The notes beneath the pieces are model-generated. The model was not told the DNA's origin, did no database searches, and worked only from the letters and a program-made list of their open reading frames with translations. Shown here one piece after another: positions 7,483-17,356 of a stretch of DNA of 64,000 bases (positions within the stretch are counted from its first letter, which is position 1; every line of letters begins with the position of its first letter). Location: contig UEGR01000005.1 in NCBI GenBank assembly GCA_900465685.1, forward strand, positions 186,001-250,000. The letters run 5' to 3'. Position numbers and translations under genes: made by a program. The DNA comes from Hyphomicrobiales bacterium. GTDB lineage: Bacteria; Pseudomonadota; Alphaproteobacteria; Rhizobiales; Rhizobiaceae.

Positions 7483-10083
7483 ATGCAGCATGGAAGGTCG
7501 GTGGGCTTGATGTCTCGACAGACGGACAACGCATATCCGAAACCGCTCGTCACACCGAAGCGCAATTCCAGCGGCGCGCTGCGTCTGCTGATCGTCGGCC
7601 TTCTGCTGACCGGGCTGGCGGTTGTCTATTTCCTGTTTCGCGACCGGATTGGCGATGGCTTCGCGCTCATCCTGATGGGCATACTGTCTATGGTCGGCGT
7701 CTTCTATCTTCTGGGGGCCACCACAGGACTCATACAGTTCAGCCAGCGTAAAGGCGGGCAGGATCTGGCGCATTCCTTCATGGATTCGCAGCCGGAAGGC
7801 ACGGTCATTTCCGATTCTCGCGGACAGATCGTCTATGCCAATCAGGCCTATGCCAATATGACCGGCGTTGCGAACGCCGATGGCATCCGCTCGCTCGACA
7901 ATGTGCTGACGGCTGAACCAGCAGCTTCTGACGCAATCTACCGTCTCACAAATGCGGTGCGCGACGGTCTTTCAGGGCAGGAAGAAGTGCGGCTGTCTGG
8001 CGGTCTTTCACGCGAGGCGCATGGTTCTTTGGCGCCGGTCTGGTATCGGATCAAGGCTCGCCCTATCGAGGCAGGACAAGACTACAAAGGCCCGCTCGCC
8101 GCCTGGCAGATTGCCGATATTTCCGAGGAACGCGCCGAACAGGAACGTTTCTTTCAGGAGCTTCAGGAAGCGATCAATCATCTTGATCACGCACCGGCGG
8201 GCTTCTTCTCTGCCGATCCATCGGGTCGTATCATCTATCTCAACGCCACTTTGGCGGAATGGCTGGGCGTCGATCTGACAGCCTTCACACCGGGTTCGCT
8301 GACACTCAACGAAATCGTTGCGGGCAGCGGCATGGCGCTCATCAAGGCCGTCAAGGCAGAACCTGGCACCAGCCGCAACACGGTGATCGATCTCGATCTT
8401 ATCAAGCGCAATGGTCAGAGCTTGGCCGTGCGCTTTTATCATCGTGTGCAGGCGGCCCGTGACGGCACGCGCGGAACGAGCCGTACTATTGTTCTGGATC
8501 GCGCAGAGGGTGATGATTCCTCGGCTGCGCTGCGTTCGGCGGAAGTGCGGTTCACGCGCTTCTTCAATTCTGCGCCGATGGCCATTGCCGCCGTCGATGC
8601 ACAGGGACACACGCTGCGCACCAATGCGCGCTTCCTCGATATTTTCTCATCCGTTGTGGATCGCGATTCCGTTGATCGCCGCGTGAAGCTCGAAAATGTC
8701 GTGCATGAGCGTGACCGTGAAGTGTTCACCAAGGCTCTTGCCGCGGCATTTGCCGGGCAGGCCAGCATTTCGCCGGTCGACACGGTGCTTCCGGGCAATG
8801 AGGAACGGCATATCCGTTTCTATATGAGCCCGGTCAGCGATATGGGCGGGGAATCGTCGGAAGAGGCGGCAATCATTTCCGCCGTTGAAACGACGGAGCA
8901 GAAAGCGCTCGAAAACCAAATGGCGCAGAGCCAGAAGATGCAGGCTGTTGGCCAGCTCGCCGGTGGCATTGCCCACGACTTCAACAACGTTCTGACGGCG
9001 ATCATCATGTCGTCGGACCTGTTGTTGACCAATCATCGCGCATCCGATCCGTCTTTCCCCGACATTATGAACATCAAGCAGAACGCAAACCGCGCGGCTT
9101 CGCTTGTACGCCAGTTGCTCGCGTTCTCGCGCCGCCAGACACTGCGTCCGGAAGTGCTGGACCTGACCGATGTTCTGGCCGATCTGCGCATGCTGCTTGC
9201 ACGCCTTGTCGGCAAGGATATCGAACTGAAAATCGATCATGGCCGCGATCTTTGGCCGGTCAAAGCTGATCTGGGCCAGTTCGAGCAGGTTGCCGTCAAT
9301 CTGGCGGTGAATGCGCGCGATGCAATGCCCGAGGGCGGTGCAATCACGCTGCGGACCCGCAACGTGCCCGTCCATGAAGCGGCAAAGCTCAACTATCGCG
9401 ATCTTCCGGAAGCCGATTATGTCGTCTTCGAGGTGGAAGATACCGGCACCGGTATTCCAGCCGATGTGCTTGAGAAGATTTTTGAGCCGTTCTTCACCAC
9501 CAAGGAAGTGGGCAAGGGCACGGGTCTCGGCCTGTCGATGGTCTATGGCATTATCAAGCAGACCGGCGGCTTCATCTATTGCGATTCCGAAGTCGGCAAG
9601 GGAACGACCTTCAAGATCTTCCTGCCACGCCTCATCGTGGAAAAGAGCGCCGAGGACGTGCCCGTCGCGGTCAAGGAAAAGAAGGTCGAAAAGGCGACCG
9701 ACCTTTCCGGTTCCGCTACGGTTCTGCTCGTTGAAGACGAGGATGCCGTGCGTATGGGCGGCGTGCGTGCGCTCCAGTCACGCGGCTATACGGTGCATGA
9801 AGCGGCTTCTGGTGTCGAAGCTCTCGAAATCATGGAAGAGCTTGGCGGCGAAGTGGATATCGTTGTGTCCGACGTGGTCATGCCAGAAATGGACGGTCCG
9901 ACGCTGTTGCGTGAACTGCGCAAGACTTATCCGGATATCAAATTCGTGTTTGTATCCGGTTATGCGGAAGACGCCTTCGCGCGCAACCTGCCTGCCGATG
10001 CAAAGTTCGGTTTCCTGCCAAAGCCGTTCTCGCTCAAACAGTTGGCGACCACCGTTAAGGAAATGCTGGAGAAGCAGGACTGA
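7483..10083 (+). CDS. cckA: Cell-cycle hybrid histidine kinase/phosphatase CckA
   Basis: CckA feeds phosphate through ChpT to CtrA and CpdR, controlling replication and division in alphaproteobacteria; it sits in the inner membrane. The 866-residue protein has two N-terminal membrane helices (about 27-50 and 55-75), PAS-like sensor regions (about 95-205, 225-330 and 345-450), a HisKA motif [11 protein letters not shown] with phospho-acceptor His498, an ATPase domain ([31 protein letters not shown]) and a C-terminal receiver with phospho-acceptor Asp797 ([10 protein letters not shown]). The first ATG is preceded by GGAGAA at good distance; the alternative ATG at 7510 lacks a clear site. Confidence 0.95.
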   Translation: MQHGRSVGLMSRQTDNAYPKPLVTPKRNSSGALRLLIVGLLLTGLAVVYFLFRDRIGDGFALILMGILSMVGVFYLLGATTGLIQFSQRKGGQDLAHSFMDSQPEGTVISDSRGQIVYANQAYANMTGVANADGIRSLDNVLTAEPAASDAIYRLTNAVRDGLSGQEEVRLSGGLSREAHGSLAPVWYRIKARPIEAGQDYKGPLAAWQIADISEERAEQERFFQELQEAINHLDHAPAGFFSADPSGRIIYLNATLAEWLGVDLTAFTPGSLTLNEIVAGSGMALIKAVKAEPGTSRNTVIDLDLIKRNGQSLAVRFYHRVQAARDGTRGTSRTIVLDRAEGDDSSAALRSAEVRFTRFFNSAPMAIAAVDAQGHTLRTNARFLDIFSSVVDRDSVDRRVKLENVVHERDREVFTKALAAAFAGQASISPVDTVLPGNEERHIRFYMSPVSDMGGESSEEAAIISAVETTEQKALENQMAQSQKMQAVGQLAGGIAHDFNNVLTAIIMSSDLLLTNHRASDPSFPDIMNIKQNANRAASLVRQLLAFSRRQTLRPEVLDLTDVLADLRMLLARLVGKDIELKIDHGRDLWPVKADLGQFEQVAVNLAVNARDAMPEGGAITLRTRNVPVHEAAKLNYRDLPEADYVVFEVEDTGTGIPADVLEKIFEPFFTTKEVGKGTGLGLSMVYGIIKQTGGFIYCDSEVGKGTTFKIFLPRLIVEKSAEDVPVAVKEKKVEKATDLSGSATVLLVEDEDAVRMGGVRALQSRGYTVHEAASGVEALEIMEELGGEVDIVVSDVVMPEMDGPTLLRELRKTYPDIKFVFVSGYAEDAFARNLPADAKFGFLPKPFSLKQLATTVKEMLEKQD

Positions 10084-10116
10084 TGGATTTGACGTCCACT
10101 TCCCGGCAAGACAGTC

Positions 10117-11319
10117 ATGCGTAGTGGTCGCATAGCGGTTTTCGGCGGCGGTCCATCCGGTCTGATCGCAGCCGAAAAACTGTCGGCGCTCGGATATAGC
10201 GTGACTGTTTACGAGCAGATGCCGACGGTCGGACGCAAATTTCTGCTGGCTGGAAAATCCGGTCTCAACATCACCCATGCGGAAGATTTCTCCGTCTTTA
10301 CGACCCGGTTTGGCGCAGCCTATGCCAGGCTTCTGCCGATGCTGCAAAAGTTTGGGCCTCAAGATTTGCGGAATTGGGCTGACGCGCTTGGTGCTGAAAC
10401 CTTCGTCGGATCGTCGGATCGCGTGTTTCCCAAGGTGATGAAAGCCTCGCCGCTTTTGCGCGCGTGGGGGCGTCGTCTGGAAACGCAGGGCGTGCGCGTG
10501 CTGACGCGTCATCGCTGGGTTGGCTTTGATGGCGATATGCCGATTGTGGAAACGGCCAATGGCCGTGAAACAGTCGAATGCGATGCCGCGCTGTTTGCCT
10601 TTGGCGGCGCGAGCTGGCCTAAACTCGGTTCGAACGGTGCCTGGGTGCCGCCTTTTACAGAGAAGGGCATCACGATTGCTCCGTTGCGCTCTGCAAATTG
10701 CGGCTTCGATGTTAACTGGAGCGAGTATTTGGCCAGCCGTTTTGCAGGTGAGCCGGTGAAATCGGTCACCATCACGAGCAGGGCGGGAACGACACAGGGC
10801 GAATTCGTTATCACCAAGACGGGTGTCGAAGGCAGCCTTGTCTACGCCCACGCAGCGGCGTTGCGCGACGCGCTGGCGGCAGACGGGCAGGCCGATCTGG
10901 TGCTTGACCTTGCGCCGGGTCGCAGCGTTGAACGTCTTAAAGCTGATCTGGCGCGACAAGACAGCAAGCTCAGCTTTGGCAATCTGTTGCGTAAGGGCGC
11001 TGGCCTGACCGGTGTGAAGGCAGCGCTTGTCGCGGAATATCTGCGGGATAAAAACCCTGACAAGCTGGCTCATGCCATCAAGGCGCTTCACATTCCACTG
11101 TTGCGTACCCGTCCGATAGAGGAAGTTATCTCTTCGGCAGGTGGTATCATCTGGGACGAGATCGACCAAAATCAGATGCTGCAGAAATTGCCCGGTGTCT
11201 TTGTTGCTGGTGAAATGGTCGATTGGGAAGCGCCTACCGGCGGTTATCTCCTGACGGCATGTTTCACAATGGGCATCGCCGCAGCCGAAGGCATTGACAG
11301 CTGGCTACAATCATCCTGA
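10117..11319 (+). CDS. FAD-dependent flavoprotein of the HI0933/TIGR03862 family
   Basis: The 400-residue protein opens with a Rossmann dinucleotide motif VFGGGPSGLIAAEKL (residues 7-21) and the family signature GRKFLLAGKSGLNITHAE (about 44-60). The C-terminal end GVFVAGEMVDWEAPTGGYLLTAC is the second FAD-contact region. The family includes BaiN-like oxidoreductases, but substrates for the TIGR03862 subgroup are not known. It begins 33 bp after cckA in the same direction and may be co-transcribed with it. The role remains open. Confidence 0.85.
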   Translation: MRSGRIAVFGGGPSGLIAAEKLSALGYSVTVYEQMPTVGRKFLLAGKSGLNITHAEDFSVFTTRFGAAYARLLPMLQKFGPQDLRNWADALGAETFVGSSDRVFPKVMKASPLLRAWGRRLETQGVRVLTRHRWVGFDGDMPIVETANGRETVECDAALFAFGGASWPKLGSNGAWVPPFTEKGITIAPLRSANCGFDVNWSEYLASRFAGEPVKSVTITSRAGTTQGEFVITKTGVEGSLVYAHAAALRDALAADGQADLVLDLAPGRSVERLKADLARQDSKLSFGNLLRKGAGLTGVKAALVAEYLRDKNPDKLAHAIKALHIPLLRTRPIEEVISSAGGIIWDEIDQNQMLQKLPGVFVAGEMVDWEAPTGGYLLTACFTMGIAAAEGIDSWLQSS

Positions 11320-11344
11320 GCGGATTTGAAAGCTGATTGAGAAA

Positions 11345-11421
11345 TGGCGCACCCGACAGGATTCGAACCTGTGACCTCTGCCTTCGGAGGGCAGCACTCT
11401 ATCCAGCTGAGCTACGGGTGC
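11345..11421 (-). tRNA. tRNA-Arg (anticodon CCG)
   Basis: On the minus strand the 77 bases form acceptor GCACCCG/CGGGTGC, D arm GCTC/GAGT, anticodon stem CTGCC/GGCAG with loop CTCCGAA (anticodon CCG), and T arm ACAGG-TTCGAAT-CCTGT. Discriminator G and the 3' CCA are encoded (11345-11348). It reads codon CGG. All stems pair; a G-T pair occurs in the D stem. Confidence 0.97.
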
Positions 11422-11543
11422 ACACTGGACGGCTGAAAGCCTGATCTGCCGCGTTTCTAGCTGAACCACGCAATCGCATCAATGACTTATTTTCATAAAC
11501 CAGACTAAATCTGATGCGGGCTGCATGAATGAGTAACGCGGCG

Positions 11544-11574
11544 TGAAACTCCTGGCCGAAAGGTCAGCCAGGAG
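11544..11574 (-). terminator. Possible terminator of the MFS gene
   Basis: CTCCTGGC (11549-11556), ten-base loop, GCCAGGAG (11567-11574), followed on the minus strand by a short TTTCA. It is 18 bp past the MFS stop codon. The T tract is weak. Confidence 0.45.
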
Positions 11575-11591
11575 CCTGTTTGTTGAAGTGG

Positions 11592-12896
11592 TTATGCAGG
11601 GCGCTTTGCGAGTTCGTTACCGCCATTCCATGCACGCAGTCCGACCAGCACCACGATGGCGAGGGCGCAAAGAAGAGCCAGAACATAGAAACCGGCATCA
11701 TGATTGCCGACGGCAACATCGGCCCAGTTCTTGATCTGAGGCGCGAAGAATGCGCCCAGATTGCCGATGGATACGATGAAGGCGATACCGCTTGCCGCGC
11801 CGACACCACCGAGATAGCGCGTCGGGAGGCTCCAGAAAACCGGCTGTGATGCCGTTAGCCCCGGCACCGCAATACATGCTGCAATCAGCATGATCCATGC
11901 GTTTCCAGTTAGGCCGATCATGCCCAAAGCGATGGTGCCCGCGGTAACCATCAGGGCGCAGATAAGCCGGTGTTTGCCGGTATTGTCCGCAAGCACGGTG
12001 AAATAGCGGGTTGCAATCACCGAACACAGCCACGGCAGGCTCAACAGCGTGCCGATGAAGAGGTTCATCTCGCCACCCGATGCCGCATCAGCGAATCGCG
12101 ACGGGAAGTAGAATGTCAGCGGCGCGGTGCCGATCTGCAGGAAAAAGTAGATCGCGATAAACGCCCACACTCTGGCGTCTTTCAGAACAGAAAGCGCCGA
12201 ATGTTTGTGGGTGTTTTCCTTGGCGGCTTCTTCTGCCTTCACGACAGTGGTCAGCGCGTCTCTTTCTTCTGGTGTGAGCCAGCTTGCCTTTTCAGGCCGG
12301 TCGGTCAGATAGAAGAGTGCGATGATGCCCATGAGCGAGGCGCCAAGACCCTCGACAAGGAACATCCATTGCCAGTTGGTCAGTCCGAAAACGCCGTGAT
12401 GTGTGAGCAGCCAGCCGGACAGGGGGCTGCCCAGCACCAGAGCAAGCGGTACGCCCAGATAGAACAGGCCCGTCGCCTTTGCGCGTTCCTTCGCTGGAAA
12501 CCAGTAGGTTAGATAGAGCAGCACACCGGGATAAAAACCGGCTTCGCAAACGCCCAGCAGAAAACGCAGCGTGTAGAACACGGTTTCCGTATGGGCGAAC
12601 ATCATCGCTGCGGATACGAGGCCCCAGCTGATCATGATGCGGCTAAGCCAGAGCCGTGCTCCGACTTTGTGCAGGATAATATTGCTCGGCACTTCAAACA
12701 GAGCGTAACCGATGAAGAATATACCCGCTCCGAAAGCATAGGCGGCGTCGCTCAAACCCGTATCGAGTTGGAATTCCTTCTTGGCAAAGCCGATATTCGC
12801 GCGATCCAGAAAGGCCATGATCAGCATCAGCGCCAGAAATGGCAGCAATCGCCGGGTGGCCTTTCGAACAGCAGTATCAATATGTGCAGCACTCAT
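11592..12896 (-). CDS. MFS transporter, anion:cation symporter (ACS) family
   Basis: About 434 residues with 12 predicted membrane helices. The N-terminal pattern LMLIMAFLDRANIGFAKKEFQLDTGLSD and the later RFLLGVCEAGFYPGVLLYLTYWFPAKERAKATG are typical of the ACS (phthalate/tartrate/glucarate) group that imports organic acids with protons. Substrate cannot be read from sequence. The start at 12896 is chosen because AGGAGGAGA lies nine bases before it; a longer frame to 12920 would begin inside that ribosome-binding site. It is divergent from the polysaccharide operon. Confidence 0.88.
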   Translation of the reverse strand: MSAAHIDTAVRKATRRLLPFLALMLIMAFLDRANIGFAKKEFQLDTGLSDAAYAFGAGIFFIGYALFEVPSNIILHKVGARLWLSRIMISWGLVSAAMMFAHTETVFYTLRFLLGVCEAGFYPGVLLYLTYWFPAKERAKATGLFYLGVPLALVLGSPLSGWLLTHHGVFGLTNWQWMFLVEGLGASLMGIIALFYLTDRPEKASWLTPEERDALTTVVKAEEAAKENTHKHSALSVLKDARVWAFIAIYFFLQIGTAPLTFYFPSRFADAASGGEMNLFIGTLLSLPWLCSVIATRYFTVLADNTGKHRLICALMVTAGTIALGMIGLTGNAWIMLIAACIAVPGLTASQPVFWSLPTRYLGGVGAASGIAFIVSIGNLGAFFAPQIKNWADVAVGNHDAGFYVLALLCALAIVVLVGLRAWNGGNELAKRPA

Positions 12897-13490
12897 CCCG
12901 ATGTGTCTCCTCCTCATCACCTCAAGAATGCGCGCAAGCTAATGTAAACCCGTATATGGATAAAGGCTGCAAATATGAATACGTAGAGACGTGGGTGAGG
13001 TTATAGCGCCGAAATCTTTGCTGTAGGGCTGCTGCCGAGGGTTCAGAATATGAAATATTTTATATGCAAATCTATGCCACCTCTAATGAATTAAATTGAA
13101 ATATAAACAAATATTACAGTGCGTATTATTGCGTTGATTTTTCGAGTCGACGATTCGCGAAAATCACCTTGCTGGGCATCAAAATCGCCATTGAAAGTGT
13201 CAATCACATTAGATTTTTTTCGGCCGGATTGATCGGTTTTAAAGTTTTCAAAATTCAATTTTCTTGTCCAAAAAAGTACAAAACGCGCCGTTTTATAGAA
13301 AAATTGGACGTGGAGACAAGTTTCAGGATTCTACGCTAACGACAGAGCCAACCGGCGCGGTTATCGTCAATCATCCAATAAAGAACATCCAAAACCAATG
13401 ATTATGGTGTCCACATCTCTGTGGCTGCTGGGGTGTCTCTTTGCGTTTGAAGAATTGACATAAACCGGATGAGTATCGCGGGAGGTTTTT
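12897..13490. other. AT-rich divergent control region of the polysaccharide operon
   Basis: 594 bp, clearly more AT-rich than the flanks (13040-13320 especially). It holds a nested dyad at 13263-13320 and several A- or T-tracts. The minus-strand frame that crosses its right end has no coding character. It likely carries the promoters of the MFS gene and of the seven-gene operon, and binding sites of the AraC-type regulator encoded downstream. Confidence 0.55.
13263..13320. promoter_or_regulatory. Nested inverted repeat upstream of the polysaccharide operon
   Basis: Inner dyad AAAACG-CGC-CGTTTT (13280-13294). Outer arms CTTGTCCAA (13263-13271) against TTGGAC (13304-13309) and GACAAG (13315-13320). 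It lies about 170 bp before the GTG start. A regulator-binding site is possible; not shown. Confidence 0.4.
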
Positions 13491-14504
13491 GTGAGCATCA
13501 TCTTCAAATCTTCGAGTATATCCGCTGAACGCATGTCAACGCGTCGTATTCTCGTTGCTGGCGGAGCAGGGTTCCTGGGCTCGCATCTTTGCGAACGGCT
13601 CCTGCGCGAAGGTAATTTCGTTATCTGTGTCGATAATTTTTCCACGGGTCGTATCGAAAACCTGCGCAATCTGCTGCGCTACGACACATTCAGCTTCGTT
13701 CGCCATGACATTGTGCATCCGCTCGATCTGCCGGTTGATGAAATCTACAATCTGGCATGCCCGGCTTCGCCGCCGCATTACCAGGCCGATCCGGTTCACA
13801 CGATGAAGACGAGCGTTATCGGCTCGCTCAATCTGCTCGAACTTGCTGCTCATTATCAGGCCCGGATTTTTCAGGCTTCTACATCAGAAGTCTATGGCGA
13901 TCCCCAGGTGCATCCGCAGCCGGAATCTTATTGGGGCAATGTCAATTCGTTCGGCCCGCGCTCTTGCTACGACGAAGGCAAGCGGTCGGCTGAAACGCTG
14001 TTTTATGATTTCCATAAGCAATACGGCGTCGATATTCGCATCGTGCGCATCTTCAACACCTATGGTCCGCGCATGCGCCCGGATGATGGCCGCGTCGTAT
14101 CCAACTTCATCGTACAAGCCCTCAAGGGCGACGATATCACCATCTATGGCGATGGTTCCCAGACGCGCTCCTTCTGCTATGTCGATGATCTTATTGAAGG
14201 TTTCTGCCGCCTGATGGGCAGCCAACCTGCCATCCACACGCCGGTCAATCTCGGCAATCCCGGTGAGTTCACAGTGCGTGAACTGGCTGAACAGATCATC
14301 GCTCTGACCGGTTCGTCATCGCGAATTGTGCAACGCCCGTTGCCAACGGATGACCCGCGCCAGCGTCGCCCGGACATCACGGTTGCCAAGCGCGAGCTTG
14401 GCTGGGAACCGGCGATTGCCCTGACAGAAGGTCTGAAGTCGACGATCTCCTACTTTGAGCGCCAGCTGGTCCGACCTTCGGGAGAGCTTGTTGAGGTGGC
14501 ATGA
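13491..14504 (+). CDS. uxs: UDP-glucuronate decarboxylase (UDP-xylose synthase)
   Basis: This short-chain dehydrogenase/reductase enzyme converts UDP-glucuronate to UDP-xylose with tightly bound NAD. In 337 residues it shows the nucleotide motif GGAGFLGSH (about 23-31), the signature [19 protein letters not shown], the catalytic Ser region [11 protein letters not shown] and the YxxxK motif as CYDEGKR, with [18 protein letters not shown] as in UXS proteins. The GTG start has GGGAGGT five bases upstream. First gene of a seven-gene operon whose fourth gene makes the substrate. The stop overlaps the next start (ATGATGA). Confidence 0.92.
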   Translation: MSIIFKSSSISAERMSTRRILVAGGAGFLGSHLCERLLREGNFVICVDNFSTGRIENLRNLLRYDTFSFVRHDIVHPLDLPVDEIYNLACPASPPHYQADPVHTMKTSVIGSLNLLELAAHYQARIFQASTSEVYGDPQVHPQPESYWGNVNSFGPRSCYDEGKRSAETLFYDFHKQYGVDIRIVRIFNTYGPRMRPDDGRVVSNFIVQALKGDDITIYGDGSQTRSFCYVDDLIEGFCRLMGSQPAIHTPVNLGNPGEFTVRELAEQIIALTGSSSRIVQRPLPTDDPRQRRPDITVAKRELGWEPAIALTEGLKSTISYFERQLVRPSGELVEVA

Positions 14505-15490
14505 TGACCCAGCAAAACGTACTCGTTGCCGGCGGTGCTGGCTTTATCGGTAGCCATACGGCCAAGCTTTTGGCCGGGCACGGTTTTTCACCGGTCGTCT
14601 ATGACAATCTGTCGACTGGTCATAAGGCTTCGGTACGTTGGGGTGAATTCGTCGAAGGCGATATTCTCTCGCAGGACAAGCTCATCGCGGCGATTGAGAC
14701 CTACGATCCTGTTGCAGTCATTCACTTTGCGGCTTCGGCTTATGTCGGAGAATCCGTCACGGACCCGGCTAAGTATTACCGGAACAATGTCTGCGGCACG
14801 CAATCGCTTCTGGAAGCGTGCCGTTTGACGGGCGGTCGTCCGGTCATCTTCTCGTCCAGCTGCGCTACCTATGGTGTTCCCGATCGCTTGCCGATCCGGG
14901 AAGGCGAGGTGCAGCGTCCAATCAATCCTTATGGGCGGACCAAGCTGATCGCTGAGCATATGCTTGCCGATTATTCGGCAGCCTACGGAATGCGTTATGC
15001 GGCGCTGCGTTATTTCAACGCTTGCGGCGCCGATATCGACGGGGAACTGGGCGAAAAGCACGATCCTGAAACCCATCTTATTCCGCGCGCCATGCTGGCT
15101 GCAGCTGGAAGCGCCGATGTGCTTGAAGTTTTCGGTGATGATTACGACACGCCGGACGGCACCTGCATTCGCGACTATATCCATGTTGTCGATCTGGCGC
15201 GGGCTCACGTGCTGGCGGTCGAACATCTGGTCAATGGCGGCGGTAATCTGGTTCTCAATCTTGGAACTGGACGCGGCACGTCGATCAAGGAAATCGTTGA
15301 TGCCATCGGGCGCGTTACGGGACGTCAGGTGCCGGTCGAAATGCGCGCGCGTCGTGCAGGCGATCCGCCAGCACTTTACGCCGATCCGGCGGAAGCAGCA
15401 GCAAAGCTTGGCTTCACAACGCTCCATTCCGATCTCGACACGATTATTCGTACTGCTGCTCCATTCTTCGGTCTGGAGGCGCGATCATGA
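14501..15490 (+). CDS. UDP-sugar 4-epimerase, GalE-like, probably UDP-xylose/UDP-arabinose epimerase
   Basis: The 329-residue protein has the GalE pattern: [14 protein letters not shown] (about 11-24), [19 protein letters not shown], catalytic SSSCATYG and YGRTK, and RYFNACGAD. By homology it interconverts C4 epimers of a UDP-sugar with bound NAD. Because it follows a UDP-xylose synthase with a four-base overlap, the likely reaction is UDP-xylose to UDP-L-arabinose, as for Uxe of Sinorhizobium meliloti, rather than UDP-glucose to UDP-galactose. Family certain, substrate inferred. Its stop overlaps the next start (ATGA). Confidence 0.88.
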   Translation: MMTQQNVLVAGGAGFIGSHTAKLLAGHGFSPVVYDNLSTGHKASVRWGEFVEGDILSQDKLIAAIETYDPVAVIHFAASAYVGESVTDPAKYYRNNVCGTQSLLEACRLTGGRPVIFSSSCATYGVPDRLPIREGEVQRPINPYGRTKLIAEHMLADYSAAYGMRYAALRYFNACGADIDGELGEKHDPETHLIPRAMLAAAGSADVLEVFGDDYDTPDGTCIRDYIHVVDLARAHVLAVEHLVNGGGNLVLNLGTGRGTSIKEIVDAIGRVTGRQVPVEMRARRAGDPPALYADPAEAAAKLGFTTLHSDLDTIIRTAAPFFGLEARS

Positions 15491-17337
15491 AGACGCCCCG
15501 GATTCCTCTGGTTGCGGACAACAAGGAACCATTGCTGACGCCCATTTTCACCGGCCGCAAGCGGGTTGAATATATTGTCGGCATCGTTCTCTGGGCCATG
15601 GCTATCGCCTATTTCTGGCAGTGGTGGCTGATCAGCGCCGAACACATCCATCCGGTTGGTTCTGTTCTGGTGACAGCGCTTTTGGCCTGGATAACCATCC
15701 TGCCGCTCTATTTTATCCTGATTTTCTTCCATGCTGCGCGCCCGTCCGGCCCGCTGCGGCTGCCGGAAGGAAGCCGCGTGGCCATGGTGGTCACCAAGGC
15801 ACCGTCCGAACCGTTTGAAGTGGTGTCGGAAACACTGCTTGCGATGCTGGCTCAGAAAGTGCCGCATGACACCTGGCTTGCCGATGAAGATCCATCGCCA
15901 TCAACGTTGGCCTGGTGCCGTGAGCATGGTGTGTTTGTTTCGACGCGCAAGGGACGTGCGGATTATCACCGGCAAACCTGGCCACGCCGTACGCGGTGCA
16001 AGGAAGGCAATCTGGCGTTCTTCTATGATCATTACGGCTATGAACGCTATGACTTCGTATCGCAGCTCGATGCGGACCATGTGCCAGAACCGGATTATCT
16101 CTACAACATTCTGCGTCCGTTCGCGGACCCGGCAATCGGCTATGTTTCAGCGCCAAGCATCTGTGATCGCAATGCACATGAAAGCTGGTCGGCACGCGGA
16201 CGTCTCTATGTTGAGGCGAGCATGCATGGCTCGTTGCAGGCGGGTTACAATGGCGGCTTTGCGCCTGTGTGTATCGGTTCACATTATGCAGTGCGTACAG
16301 CGGCTCTGAAGGAAATCGGCGGCCTTGGTCCCGAACTTGCCGAAGATCATTCGACGACCCTGTTCATGAATGCGCATGGCTGGCGTGGCGTCCACGCATT
16401 GGATGCGATTGCCCATGGCGATGGTCCGCGCACGTTTGGTGACCTTGTAACGCAGGAGTTTCAGTGGTCGCGCAGTCTGGTCATGATCCTTTTGCAGTAC
16501 ACACCGAAGCTGATCAGCCGTTTGCCACTGCGTCTAAAGTTCCAGTTTCTGTTTTCACAGGTCTGGTATCCGCTCTATGCGTTCTTCCTGGCTATGACCT
16601 TCTTGCTGCCGATCATTATCCTTGCCTACGGCGATAATTTTGTCAGCGTCACATATCCGGATTTTCTGCTTCACTTTATGCCGCAGTCGCTGATGATTTT
16701 GTTCCTCGCGTTCTGGTGGCGGTCGAGCAAGACATTTCGTCCGGTCGACGGCAAGATTTTCAGCTGGGAAGCGATGCTGTTTCTGCTGGCGCGTTGGCCC
16801 TGGGTGTTGGCTGGAACCTTCGCAGCATTTCGTGACTGGGCAACGGGTTCATTCGTCGACTTCCGCGTTACGCCGAAGGGCTCATCAGAAGTCGATCCAG
16901 TGCCATTCCGAGTGCTGGCACCCTATGCCTTCATCTCCATGCTGTCGCTGGTTCCGGTTCTGTTGGTCGACGACGCTGATCAAACACGCGGCTTCTACGT
17001 CTTCGCCATCATCAATGCGTGCTTCTACCTGTTTCTGATCGGTATGATCATTGTGCAGCATGCGCGTGAAAACAAGGTGCGGATGCAAAGCCGGTTCTAT
17101 CAGCCGGTCCTCGCAAGCAGCTTTATGGCGCTCGTCATGGTCACAGGTTTTACGACCGCTGAACGGGGCCGCGACGGCATTGAAGCTCTGACCTGGGGCA
17201 CGTTGAGCTTTTCAGTATTCGACGACCAATTCTCGGTAGCTGGAGCAGGCGTCGGCGGACGCGACACTCACAAGACAATATTCAACCCTCGTTGGCGCAA
17301 GAACCCGTTCAACGGGTCGAGCAACGATAACAATTAG
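15487..17337 (+). CDS. Membrane glycosyltransferase, family 2 (processive polysaccharide synthase type)
   Basis: The 616-residue protein has two N-terminal helices (about 28-50 and 58-80), a cytosolic GT2 domain (about 95-330) and five or six C-terminal helices, the layout of cellulose and hyaluronan synthases. Catalytic motifs are visible: ADEDPS (first Asp), QLDADHV (DxD), LAEDHST (TED-like) and QEFQW in place of QxxRW. No PilZ domain follows, so c-di-GMP control, if any, would be external. The operon supplies UDP-glucuronate, UDP-xylose and possibly UDP-arabinose, so it probably makes a pentose-containing exopolysaccharide. The polymer itself is unknown. Confidence 0.88.
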   Translation: MKTPRIPLVADNKEPLLTPIFTGRKRVEYIVGIVLWAMAIAYFWQWWLISAEHIHPVGSVLVTALLAWITILPLYFILIFFHAARPSGPLRLPEGSRVAMVVTKAPSEPFEVVSETLLAMLAQKVPHDTWLADEDPSPSTLAWCREHGVFVSTRKGRADYHRQTWPRRTRCKEGNLAFFYDHYGYERYDFVSQLDADHVPEPDYLYNILRPFADPAIGYVSAPSICDRNAHESWSARGRLYVEASMHGSLQAGYNGGFAPVCIGSHYAVRTAALKEIGGLGPELAEDHSTTLFMNAHGWRGVHALDAIAHGDGPRTFGDLVTQEFQWSRSLVMILLQYTPKLISRLPLRLKFQFLFSQVWYPLYAFFLAMTFLLPIIILAYGDNFVSVTYPDFLLHFMPQSLMILFLAFWWRSSKTFRPVDGKIFSWEAMLFLLARWPWVLAGTFAAFRDWATGSFVDFRVTPKGSSEVDPVPFRVLAPYAFISMLSLVPVLLVDDADQTRGFYVFAIINACFYLFLIGMIIVQHARENKVRMQSRFYQPVLASSFMALVMVTGFTTAERGRDGIEALTWGTLSFSVFDDQFSVAGAGVGGRDTHKTIFNPRWRKNPFNGSSNDNN

Positions 17338-17356
17338 CGGAGAGGCGGGACTTGTT

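Noticed and set aside
14501..15490. Naming the epimerase galE
   Set aside because: The fold is GalE-like, but its place after UDP-xylose synthase makes a UDP-pentose substrate more likely, so no symbol was assigned.
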